From positions 1 to 8,927 of the forward strand of contig QMPB01000145.1 in assembly GCA_003648395.1 (NCBI GenBank): a stretch of 8,927 bases of DNA, given 5' to 3'. Shown in pieces: positions 1 to 6,477 of the stretch. The DNA comes from Bacteroidota bacterium. Lineage in GTDB: Bacteria > Bacteroidota > Bacteroidia > Bacteroidales > UBA1556. Every line of letters begins with the position of its first letter. The stretch's first letter is position 1. Below the pieces are notes generated by a model, which worked only from the letters and a program-made list of their open reading frames with translations, searched no databases and was not told where the DNA came from. Both the position numbers and the translations under genes were made by a program.

Positions 1-1
1 A

Positions 2-811
2 TATATAGCTTCTAACAAACTTAATGTTAAACCTGATGAAAGTAGAATATTTTTTATAAAGAATAAATCAGGCAAAGGTACAAAAGTAACTGCTGGATCT
101 TATATTTCTGTAAATATGGTTGCTAAAGTTTTGGGACCAAATGGCGGAGAATTTATCAATACATATACTGAGAAAAAACCAATTGACTTAGAAGTTGGAA
201 CAGGTCAATTAGGAATTGGTTTTGAAACAGGTGTACTTAAACTTAGAACAGGAGATAAAGCAACTATGATAATTCCTTTCTCACTAGCGTTTGGTGCTCA
301 AGGCATGAGAGGCTATGTTCCTCCATTTGCAACTATTGTATACGATATAGAGATTGTTAAAGTTATTTCCGCTGATAAAATGAAAGCTAAACGTGAAAGT
401 GAAGCCGTTAAGCAAGCAGCTAAAGAAATTGATGATTTGAAAAAATATATCAATAGCAATGGCATAACAACTAGACCCACAAAAAGTGGATTATACTATA
501 TTGAAGAAGTAGCAGGAGATGGTGCTCAAGCAACTGCCGGAAAAAAAGTAAAAGTTCATTATACTGGTACATTACTTAATGGAACCAAATTCGACTCTTC
601 AGTAGACAGAGGACAGCCATTTGAATTTACTCTTGGTCAAGGGCAAGTAATTCCTGGCTGGGACGAAGGTATTGCACTAATGAAAGTTGGTGGCAAAGCA
701 AAGCTTATCATTCCATCTCGTTTAGGTTATGGTGAAAGAGGTGCTGGTCAACAAATTCCACCTAATTCTACTCTTATTTTTGAAGTAGAATTACTAGAAG
801 TAAATAACTAA
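2..811 (+). CDS. Tandem FKBP-type peptidyl-prolyl cis-trans isomerase, 5' end missing
   Basis: FKBP-type prolyl isomerase, which speeds cis-trans isomerisation of Xaa-Pro bonds during protein folding. The frame is open from the left edge, so the true start lies outside the window; the first internal ATG (116) falls inside a domain and is not the start. The visible 269 residues hold two FKBP domains. Domain A (about residues 10-121) keeps the fold pattern ([23 protein letters not shown]) but has lost most pocket residues. A lysine- and glutamate-rich, probably helical linker follows (about 122-160). Domain B (about 160-268) is canonical: HYTGTL, FDSS (F197, D198), R203, VIPGWDEG (V216, I217, W220), LGYG (Y243) and [15 protein letters not shown] hairpin follows the stop, and the next gene is another multi-FKBP protein. 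By analogy with that neighbour it is probably exported, but its N-terminus cannot be seen, so this is inference. The family assignment is firm. Confidence 0.95.
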   Translation, partial: YIASNKLNVKPDESRIFFIKNKSGKGTKVTAGSYISVNMVAKVLGPNGGEFINTYTEKKPIDLEVGTGQLGIGFETGVLKLRTGDKATMIIPFSLAFGAQGMRGYVPPFATIVYDIEIVKVISADKMKAKRESEAVKQAAKEIDDLKKYINSNGITTRPTKSGLYYIEEVAGDGAQATAGKKVKVHYTGTLLNGTKFDSSVDRGQPFEFTLGQGQVIPGWDEGIALMKVGGKAKLIIPSRLGYGERGAGQQIPPNSTLIFEVELLEVNN

Positions 812-829
812 AAATATTGTGATATTTAT

Positions 830-860
830 GAAGAGAGAATCTATAAAAGATTCTCTCTTC
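830..860 (+). terminator. Hairpin terminator after the first FKBP gene
   Basis: Perfect 12-bp inverted repeat, GAAGAGAGAATC (830-841) and its complement (849-860), around a 7-base loop, starting 18 bases after the stop codon. The downstream T-run is poor (TTGTAT), so termination may be incomplete and some read-through into the next FKBP gene is possible. Confidence 0.6.
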
Positions 861-870
861 TTGTATAAAT

Positions 871-878
871 TAGTTTTG
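871..878 (+). promoter_or_regulatory. Possible Bacteroidota -7 promoter element for the triple-FKBP gene
   Basis: TAGTTTTG fits the Bacteroidota -7 consensus TAnnTTTG and sits 22 bases before the ATG at 901, which would give a leader of roughly 15 bases. No TTTG-like -33 element is found at the usual 19-21 base spacing, because that space is taken by the preceding hairpin. In AT-rich DNA this match could be chance. Confidence 0.35.
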
Positions 879-900
879 TAATTATCTAAAATAATAATCC

Positions 901-2073
901 ATGAAAATAATACTATTAACTGTATTCAGCTTATTTTTTCTAAGTACATATGCTCAGAATAAACCCATTAAAATTAAAAAAAATAAAGAATACACAAGTA
1001 ATACTGGTCTTAAATACACTGTTTACGATATTAATAAAAAGGCTCTAAAATGCGATAGTGGTGATAACATCAGTGTACATTATGTAGGCAAGCTCGCTGA
1101 TGGAACTATTTTTGACGATTCATACAACCGCAGTCAACCAATTAATTTTATTTTGGGACAAGGTAGAGTTATTAAAGGTTGGGATGAAGGATTACAATAT
1201 TTGCATTTAGGTGATTCTGCTCTGTTTATTATTCCAGCTAATATTGCGTATGGAGCAAGAGCTGTTGGTAAAATACCAGCTAATTCTACCCTCTTTTTCA
1301 CAGTAAAAGTTGTAGCCTTGAAGAAAGGTCTAAAACCTTGGGATGTTTCAAAAATAAAGAAAGTTGAGCTTGATTCTGCGTTCTCTTATCAAATAGTTCA
1401 AAAAGGAAGTGGAGACCCTATAGAAGTTGGCGACATGGCCTACGTTCAATACTCAGGCTACTTTACCAATGGTAAAATATTTGATTCCTCTCACCTTAAT
1501 GGAGATGTTGCTTTTAACTTTATTCTAGGAAGACATAGAGTAATTGATGGTTGGGAGAAAGGCGTAGTAGGAATGAAAACTGGAGAAAAAAGGCGCATCA
1601 CAATCCCTTATAAATTAGCATATGGAGAAAATGGAAGAATGCCCATTCCTCCTAAAACCGACTTAATATTTGACGTTGAATTAGAAAAATTCGAAAAGAT
1701 TGAATACCCTAAATTCGACACTGAAAGCAAAGATACTATCACTCTAAGATCTGGTCTTAAGTATATAGTAATTAAAAAGACTGAAGGTGAAATAGTTAAA
1801 CCTGAAAAAACAGTAGTAATTCAATATGTTGGACGCTTTACTGATGGAAGGGTATTTGATTCTAGCTACGACAGAGGCGATTCCTTAACATTTGTTGCTG
1901 CTAAAGGTAGCGTAATAAAAGGACTTGATGAAGGAATGACTTATATGAGAAAGGGTGAAAAATACAGATTTATCATTCCATATTCTTTAGCTTATGGAGA
2001 AGCAGGAAGACTGCCTCTTATTCCAAAGAAATCAGATTTAATATTTGATGTTTATTTGCAAAATATTAAATAA
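901..2073 (+). CDS. Secreted triple-domain FKBP-type peptidyl-prolyl isomerase
   Basis: Exported prolyl isomerase of 390 residues made almost wholly of three FKBP domains. An N-terminal signal peptide (residues 1-18: Lys2, a hydrophobic core, then TYA|QN) indicates export through Sec and cleavage by signal peptidase I, so a periplasmic location is likely; no lipobox is present. Domain 1 (about 35-142) has Y61, F71-D72, R77, V90-I91, W94 and Y117, all expected for an active pocket. Domain 2 (about 160-265) keeps Y184, F194-D195, V214-I215, W218 and Y241, but the usual arginine after the FDSS motif is missing. Domain 3 (about 282-390) keeps Y309, F319-D320, R325, V338-I339 and Y365, but has Leu342 where the pocket tryptophan normally lies. 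Most bacterial FKBPs have one catalytic domain, so three is unusual. The ATG at 901 is chosen because it directly gives the signal peptide. The gene lies 89 bp after another multi-FKBP gene, and the two may act together in envelope protein folding (inference). Confidence 0.95.
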   Translation: MKIILLTVFSLFFLSTYAQNKPIKIKKNKEYTSNTGLKYTVYDINKKALKCDSGDNISVHYVGKLADGTIFDDSYNRSQPINFILGQGRVIKGWDEGLQYLHLGDSALFIIPANIAYGARAVGKIPANSTLFFTVKVVALKKGLKPWDVSKIKKVELDSAFSYQIVQKGSGDPIEVGDMAYVQYSGYFTNGKIFDSSHLNGDVAFNFILGRHRVIDGWEKGVVGMKTGEKRRITIPYKLAYGENGRMPIPPKTDLIFDVELEKFEKIEYPKFDTESKDTITLRSGLKYIVIKKTEGEIVKPEKTVVIQYVGRFTDGRVFDSSYDRGDSLTFVAAKGSVIKGLDEGMTYMRKGEKYRFIIPYSLAYGEAGRLPLIPKKSDLIFDVYLQNIK

Positions 2074-2113
2074 AAATAATAAGAGCCGATGCATGCATCG
2101 GCTCTTATTATTT
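2074..2113. terminator. Bidirectional terminator: perfect 40-bp palindrome between convergent genes
   Basis: A perfect inverted repeat with its centre between 2093 and 2094 (core GCCGATGCATGCATCGGC). It begins at the base after the TAA of the triple-FKBP gene and ends 17 bases before the stop of the opposing lipoprotein gene. The GC-rich core is flanked by A/T-rich arms (AAATAATAAGA and TCTTATTATTT), giving a U-rich 3' side in RNA from either strand. This fits a shared rho-independent terminator, though the T-runs are interrupted. Confidence 0.8.
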
Positions 2114-2130
2114 AAATATATTCGATATTT

Positions 2131-2772
2131 CTATTTCCCAGAATTATTAACCAATACCTTATCTACAATCATTTTTTTAAGTATTGCTGTAGAAAATGAA
2201 ACGGCTAAATCATCAGCGCCTGCAGGATCTACAGTCGCTGTCTGAATAGATGACAATAACTTACCTTTAGTTAAGTCATAGAAATTACTTTCTAAGAATA
2301 TCGACTTTGTCTCTTCATAATATCCAGGAGAATTCATGTGATTATAATTATTATAGTAATATCCATAATATCCACCATAGTATGGTCTTGGTGCATATGA
2401 AGTAGTTCCTGGTACATACCGAACTCCTTCTTCAACTTCTAATAAACTTAGTATAATTACTGCATCTACTCCCCTGTCTTTCATCATTTTATCTATTACT
2501 TTTGCATTTTCCTTCTTCACTACCTCAGGTACAATAAAAGAAGATGTTGATATTGCATCATATCCAAGATATTTTAATCTATCAACAAATGCTTGTTCGA
2601 AAATCAACTGACTAGTTGTTTTATTTGATAATACTACCACTGCTACTTTCTTATACTCCACAGCTTTTTGATGCTCAGGAGACACCCATGAACCAGTAAT
2701 ACTTGTAGTTGTTGAACATGCTGTAAAAATACCAACCAACACTATTAATAATGCTATCGTTTTGTTTCTCAT
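2131..2772 (-). CDS. Uncharacterised lipoprotein with tyrosine-rich segment
   Basis: A 213-residue lipoprotein of unknown function. Residues 1-18 form a signal peptide (MRNK, then a hydrophobic stretch) ending in a lipobox-like FTAC, with Cys19 as the lipid-modified residue. The residues after Cys (STTTSI) carry no acidic surface-export signal, which suggests it stays periplasm-facing (inference). Residues 42-112 look like an alternating alpha/beta domain: a strand KKVAVVVLS, a helix with a YLGYDAI turn, and a strand VDAVIILSL. Residues 126-152 hold 11 tyrosines with Gly, Asn and Pro. The C-terminal part (SIFLESNFYDLTKGKLL, then TATVDP) resembles the last strands of small envelope lipoproteins that end in a helix. 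An ATG 14 codons upstream (2814) is rejected because it would put a charged, non-signal stretch in front of the signal peptide and lies upstream of the likely -7 promoter box. It appears to be a single-gene unit with a shared terminator downstream. I cannot name the family. Confidence 0.88.
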   Translation of the reverse strand: MRNKTIALLIVLVGIFTACSTTTSITGSWVSPEHQKAVEYKKVAVVVLSNKTTSQLIFEQAFVDRLKYLGYDAISTSSFIVPEVVKKENAKVIDKMMKDRGVDAVIILSLLEVEEGVRYVPGTTSYAPRPYYGGYYGYYYNNYNHMNSPGYYEETKSIFLESNFYDLTKGKLLSSIQTATVDPAGADDLAVSFSTAILKKMIVDKVLVNNSGK

Positions 2773-2801
2773 TGTCTTAATTTTATAAATATTTAATATA
2801 G

Positions 2802-2809
2802 CAAAGATA
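2802..2809 (-). promoter_or_regulatory. Bacteroidota -7 promoter element for the lipoprotein gene
   Basis: On the minus strand the sequence reads TATCTTTG, matching TAnnTTTG and followed by C, as in the other two good promoters of this window. It lies 29 bases before the ATG at 2772, giving a leader of about 20-25 bases. No clear -33 TTTG is seen. It supports the shorter start of the lipoprotein. Confidence 0.55.
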
Positions 2810-2814
2810 AACAA

Positions 2815-3094
2815 TTTCTAATTTTTATATATGTTATTTGTTATTAAATAATAATGTTTTGCGAATAATTTCATTAAATTATTTAAATACTGACTATCAG
2901 CCTAATAACTAGATTTCATTACAAGCTTAACTCACAAGTTCAGATAATTAGTTCATATACGATTCAAATTCGTAATGGCCTATCAAGATAATTCAAGCAT
3001 GTTTGGAGAAGTATCTAGGCTAATTACTTCAATTCATTCTTCAAATATTTAGCCATTATATGTCTGACTTTTTATGCATATATTAACCAAATTA
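2815..3094. other. Divergent intergenic region with no recognisable gene
   Basis: AT-rich spacer between the lipoprotein gene and the divergent reductase gene. I read both strands and found no convincing coding frame, tRNA or strong hairpin. Short, widely spaced inverted repeats (AGCCTA near 2900 and TAGGCT near 3016; GAAGTA 3008-3013 with TACTTC 3025-3030) are too weak to interpret. The region is longer than two simple promoters require, so upstream regulatory sites are possible but none is identified. Confidence 0.5.
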
Positions 3095-3098
3095 ATTA

Positions 3099-3106
3099 TA
3101 CCTTTG
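3099..3106 (+). promoter_or_regulatory. Bacteroidota -7 promoter element for the LKR-type reductase gene
   Basis: TACCTTTG followed by CA is an exact match to TAnnTTTG and the same octamer as before typA. It lies 38 bases before the ATG at 3145, giving a leader of about 30 bases. A clear -33 TTTG at the expected spacing is not visible; only T-rich sequence (3069-3073) is near that position. Confidence 0.65.
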
Positions 3107-3144
3107 CAACTAGAAAAAAGACACACAATAAATTATTTAAGTAT

Positions 3145-4449
3145 ATGAAAACTATTGGAATACGAATAGAAGACAAGTATAAAATGGAACGTAGGGTCGC
3201 TATTATTCCTGAGCATATTAATTCTATAAAATCATCAAACATCAAGTTTCTTGTTGAAAGTTCAGAAAAACGTGTTTTTACAGACAGTGAATATAAAAAT
3301 GCTGGTGCTCTGATAACTGATTCATTAAGTGAAGCATCCATTATCTTCGGCGTTAAAGAAATGCCAATAGATTTTTTTGAAAAAAATAAAACATATCTTT
3401 TTTTCTCTCACACTATTAAAGGGCAAGATTATAATATGCCTCTGTTAAAACGTATGATTGAAAAAAAAATTAACCTTATAGAATACGAGAAAATTGCCGA
3501 TGAAAGTGGTAAACGATTAATTTTCTTTGGAAGATTTGCGGGTCTTGCAGGAATGATAAACTCATTTTGGTCATATGGACAAAGAAATAAAGTTCTTGGT
3601 ATAGATACTGCTTTCTCAACTTTAAAACAATCACATAAATACTCTAGTTTAGAAGAAGCAAAAGAAGCTCTTAAGTTAGTTGCTGAAGAATTAAAAACTA
3701 ATGGAGTTCCCAAAGAACTTGCACCACTTACTGTTGGAATTACTGGATATGGAAATGTGGCTCGTGGAGCTCAAGAAATAATAAATATTTTTGATAACAA
3801 AGAGATTACTCCAAATGAACTATTGAAGCTTAGAGAAAGTGGAAATTTTGACAATAAAACTATTTACCAAGTAATATTTAAGGAAGAACATATTTCTAAA
3901 CCTAAAGATAGTGCAGCAAAATTTGAACTTCAACATTATTATAATAACCCACAAGAATACGAGAATAATTTTGAGCAATATGTTTCTGAAGTTAGTATAT
4001 TAATGAATTGTATGTATTGGAGTCCAGAATATCCTAGAATTATTACCAAAGACTTTCTTGAGAAGCTGTTTAAAAACCCTAATAATAAGTTACAAATAAT
4101 TGGTGATGTTACATGTGACCCTGATGGCTCAATAGAGTCTACTCATATAGGAACATATATTGAAGATCCTGTTTTTGTTTATAATCCAGAAACTAGAAAA
4201 CCCAGTATGGGGTTTGAAGGATACGGTTTATTAACAATGGCTGTAGATATACTACCATCAGAACTTCCTCGTGAAGCCTCTATCGGATTTAGCGAAGCAT
4301 TATCTCCATTTGTGAAAGATCTTACAGAGACAAACTTCTCTCTCCCTTTTACTGAGCTGAATATTCCTGCCCCTTTTAAGCGTGCACTAATACTACATAA
4401 TGGTGAATTTACACCTGATTATAAATATATGAAAGATTATATTAAATAG
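3145..4449 (+). CDS. Lysine-2-oxoglutarate reductase (saccharopine-forming) domain protein, stand-alone
   Basis: A 434-residue cytoplasmic enzyme matching the N-terminal half of the bifunctional lysine-ketoglutarate reductase/saccharopine dehydrogenase (AASS) of animals and plants, within the alanine dehydrogenase/saccharopine dehydrogenase superfamily. The expected reaction condenses lysine with 2-oxoglutarate to saccharopine using NAD(P)H. The N-terminal catalytic domain carries ERRVAIIPEHI (15-25), VKEMP (K71) and FFSHTIKGQ (H89); K71 and H89 align with the Lys and His pair that acts in yeast saccharopine dehydrogenase. IEYEKI (112-117) and FGRFAGLAGMI (128-138) are typical of this branch. 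The Rossmann nucleotide site is ITGYGNVARGAQEI (199-212). The C-terminal part has MYWSPEYPRIIT (290-301) and IIGDVTCDPDGSIE (318-331), strong LKR-type motifs. No saccharopine dehydrogenase domain follows; the protein ends where that linker would start, and the next gene is unrelated. It has its own promoter and terminator. The family is clear; the substrate is inferred and other amino or imino acids are possible. Confidence 0.85.
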   Translation: MKTIGIRIEDKYKMERRVAIIPEHINSIKSSNIKFLVESSEKRVFTDSEYKNAGALITDSLSEASIIFGVKEMPIDFFEKNKTYLFFSHTIKGQDYNMPLLKRMIEKKINLIEYEKIADESGKRLIFFGRFAGLAGMINSFWSYGQRNKVLGIDTAFSTLKQSHKYSSLEEAKEALKLVAEELKTNGVPKELAPLTVGITGYGNVARGAQEIINIFDNKEITPNELLKLRESGNFDNKTIYQVIFKEEHISKPKDSAAKFELQHYYNNPQEYENNFEQYVSEVSILMNCMYWSPEYPRIITKDFLEKLFKNPNNKLQIIGDVTCDPDGSIESTHIGTYIEDPVFVYNPETRKPSMGFEGYGLLTMAVDILPSELPREASIGFSEALSPFVKDLTETNFSLPFTELNIPAPFKRALILHNGEFTPDYKYMKDYIK

Positions 4450-4482
4450 CAGTATATTACTGATATTCATAATATTACAATT

Positions 4483-4511
4483 AAAAAGAGGCTTTAATTA
4501 AGCCTCTTTTT
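4483..4511 (+). terminator. Rho-independent terminator after the reductase gene
   Basis: Perfect 12-bp stem (AAAAAGAGGCTT, 4483-4494, with its complement 4500-4511) around a 5-base loop, ending in five T. It lies 33 bases after the stop codon and separates the reductase from typA, so the two are probably not one operon. The leading A-run means it could also act on the other strand. Confidence 0.88.
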
Positions 4512-4537
4512 GTATTATAAATATTAATATAAAATCA

Positions 4538-4571
4538 CTTGTAAAGAGGTATAATATTAATACTACCTTTG
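4538..4571 (+). promoter_or_regulatory. typA promoter, Bacteroidota type
   Basis: The -7 element TACCTTTG (4564-4571) is an exact match to TAnnTTTG. CTTG at 4538-4541 is a fair -33 element with 22 bases between them, one more than the usual range. Transcription would begin near 4576-4579, giving a very short leader. Together with the terminator just upstream, this makes typA an independent unit. Confidence 0.65.
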
Positions 4572-4590
4572 CCGCCCAAATAATATGTTT

Positions 4591-6402
4591 ATGGAAGATA
4601 TAAGAAATATTGCCATTATTGCCCATGTTGACCATGGAAAAACTACACTTGTTGATAGACTTCTGCACCAAGTTAAAATGTTTCGCGATAATGAAGAGGT
4701 TGGAGATTTAATACTTGACAGCAACGATTTAGAACGTGAAAGAGGAATAACTATTTTATCTAAAAACGTTTCTGTTAGATATAAAGGTGTAAAGATTAAT
4801 ATTATTGATACTCCAGGTCACTCCGATTTTGGTGGAGAAGTAGAAAGAGTATTAAATATGGCCGATGGCGTATTACTTATTGTTGACGCATTTGAAGGGC
4901 CTATGCCTCAAACTAGATTTGTACTTCAGAAAGCTATTGAGCTTAACCTTAAGCCAATGGTTGTAATAAATAAGGTTGACAAACCTAATTGTACACCAGA
5001 GGATACTCAGGAGGCTGTTTTTGATTTAATGTTTAGTTTGGATGCAACTGAGGATCAGCTTGATTTTGCAACTGTTTATGGTTCTGCCAAAAATGGTTGG
5101 ATGGGTCCTGATTGGAACAAACAAACGGAAGATGTAACATATCTTTTAGATATGATTATAGAACATATTCCTGCTCCAATAATAGCAGAGGGAACACTTC
5201 AAATGAGAATTACTAGTCTTGACTACTCTAGTTATACTGGAAGAATTGCTATTGGCAAAATAACTAGAGGCAGCCTAAAAGCTGGTATGAATATTTCTCT
5301 TGTAAATAGAAAAGGTGAAATCACTAAATCTCCCATTAAAGAAGCATATACTTTTGAAGGACTTGGAAAAAGAAAAACTAAGAAAGAAATTCAATGTGGT
5401 GAGATTTGTGCGATTTTTGGTTTAGATAGTTTTGATATTGGCGATACTGTTGCTGATTTTGAGAATCCTGAAGCCCTTTCGCCTATCAATGTTGATGAAC
5501 CAACTATGAGCATGTTATTTACAATTAACAACTCACCTTTCTTTGGTCAAGATGGTAAATATGTAACTTCTCGCCAGATTAGAGATAGACTCTATGCTGA
5601 AACTGAAAGAAACCTTGCTCTTAAAGTTGAGGAGACTAATTCGGCTGATGCATTTATGGTATTTGGTAGAGGCATTCTACATTTATCAATACTTGTAGAA
5701 ACTATGCGTCGTGAGGGTTATGAACTTCAACTAGGTCAACCACAGGTAATTATTAAAGATATTAATGGCGTTAAACATGAGCCTGTTGAGGTGCTAACAG
5801 TTCAAGTTCCAGAGAATTTCTCAGGAAGAGTTATTGAGCTTGTAACTCAACGAAAAGGTGATATTGCAAATATTGAAGTTAAGAATGGAAGAAGTCATTT
5901 AGAATTCTTCATCCCTTCGAGAGGAATTATCGGCCTTCGTAATCAGATGCTTACTGCTACTGAGGGTGAGGCTGTAATTGCACACAGACTTAAAGGCTTT
6001 GAGCCTATTAAAGGCGATTTAGAAATTAGACGAAATGGTGCTCTTATTGCTCTTGAAACAGGAACTTCCATTCCATTTTCTATTGATAAATTACAAGATA
6101 GAGGTAAATTCTTTGTTCATCCTGGTGAGGATATTTATGAAGGTATGGTAATTGGCGAACATGTTCGCCAAGGCGACCTTGTAATTAACCTAGTGAAAAC
6201 CAAAAAGCTTAGTAATATGCGTTCATCGGGAAATGATGATAAAGTGAGAATTACTCCTGCTATTAAGTTTTCATTGGAAGAAGCAATGGAATATATCCGT
6301 AATAACGAATACCTTGAAGTTACACCTAAGAACCTTCGTTTAAGAAAGATTTTATTAAAAGAGAACGATCGTAAAAGATTACGTAATTCTATGAACTCTT
6401 AA
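4591..6402 (+). CDS. typA: Translational GTPase TypA/BipA
   Basis: Ribosome-binding GTPase of the EF-G/LepA-like family, linked in other bacteria to ribosome assembly and growth under stress or cold. With the start at 4591 it has 603 residues, close to the usual family length of about 600. The GTPase domain is complete: G1 AHVDHGKT (11-18), switch I RGITI (51-55), G3 DTPGH (73-77), G4 NKVD (127-130) and G5 GSAK (164-167). An EF-Tu-like domain 2 follows (about 205-290), then EF-G-type domains III and V (about 305-475, including FGRGILHLSILVE and FIPSRGIIGLRNQ), and the BipA-specific C-terminal domain (about 480-600, with LQDRGKFFVHPGEDIYEGM and TPKNLRLRK). An in-frame ATG six bases upstream (4585) would add Met-Phe. 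The start at 4591 (MEDIRNIAII) is preferred because it fits family N-termini and leaves a longer leader after the promoter. No truncation or missing motif is seen. Confidence 0.97.
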   Translation: MEDIRNIAIIAHVDHGKTTLVDRLLHQVKMFRDNEEVGDLILDSNDLERERGITILSKNVSVRYKGVKINIIDTPGHSDFGGEVERVLNMADGVLLIVDAFEGPMPQTRFVLQKAIELNLKPMVVINKVDKPNCTPEDTQEAVFDLMFSLDATEDQLDFATVYGSAKNGWMGPDWNKQTEDVTYLLDMIIEHIPAPIIAEGTLQMRITSLDYSSYTGRIAIGKITRGSLKAGMNISLVNRKGEITKSPIKEAYTFEGLGKRKTKKEIQCGEICAIFGLDSFDIGDTVADFENPEALSPINVDEPTMSMLFTINNSPFFGQDGKYVTSRQIRDRLYAETERNLALKVEETNSADAFMVFGRGILHLSILVETMRREGYELQLGQPQVIIKDINGVKHEPVEVLTVQVPENFSGRVIELVTQRKGDIANIEVKNGRSHLEFFIPSRGIIGLRNQMLTATEGEAVIAHRLKGFEPIKGDLEIRRNGALIALETGTSIPFSIDKLQDRGKFFVHPGEDIYEGMVIGEHVRQGDLVINLVKTKKLSNMRSSGNDDKVRITPAIKFSLEEAMEYIRNNEYLEVTPKNLRLRKILLKENDRKRLRNSMNS

Positions 6403-6426
6403 GGGAATCTAACAATACTAACTAAA

Positions 6427-6474
6427 AAAAAACTTTTATCATATGCCTCCTAAGGCTATTGATAAAAGTTTTTT
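6427..6474. terminator. Bidirectional terminator between typA and the sensor kinase gene
   Basis: A 15-bp stem (AAAAAACTTTTATCA, left arm 6427-6441 starting in an A-run, with right arm 6460-6474), then a symmetrical TAT/TAT internal loop, then GCCT/AGGC closing a CCTA tetraloop (6449-6452). The T-run at 6469-6474 serves typA; the A-run at 6424-6432 becomes a U-run for the minus-strand kinase gene. It starts 24 bases after the typA stop and lies 3 bases beyond the kinase stop. Shared use by the convergent genes is the simplest reading. Confidence 0.85.
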
Positions 6475-6477
6475 ATT

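Noticed and set aside
2045..2245. Plus-strand open frame of 66 codons overlapping the end of the triple-FKBP gene
   Set aside because: It runs through the terminator palindrome and antisense to the lipoprotein gene and has no recognisable domain.
2773..2814. Longer N-terminus for the lipoprotein starting at 2814
   Set aside because: It would place 14 extra residues before a complete signal peptide and lies upstream of the likely -7 box.
3008..3030. Small inverted repeat GAAGTA/TACTTC in the divergent spacer
   Set aside because: Only 6 bp with an 11-base loop in AT-rich DNA; expected by chance.
3096..3341. Minus-strand open frame opposite the start of the reductase gene
   Set aside because: It is antisense to a well-supported gene and its promoter, with no family resemblance.
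3429..3713. Minus-strand open frame inside the reductase gene
   Set aside because: Antisense shadow of strongly conserved LKR motifs, with no features of its own.
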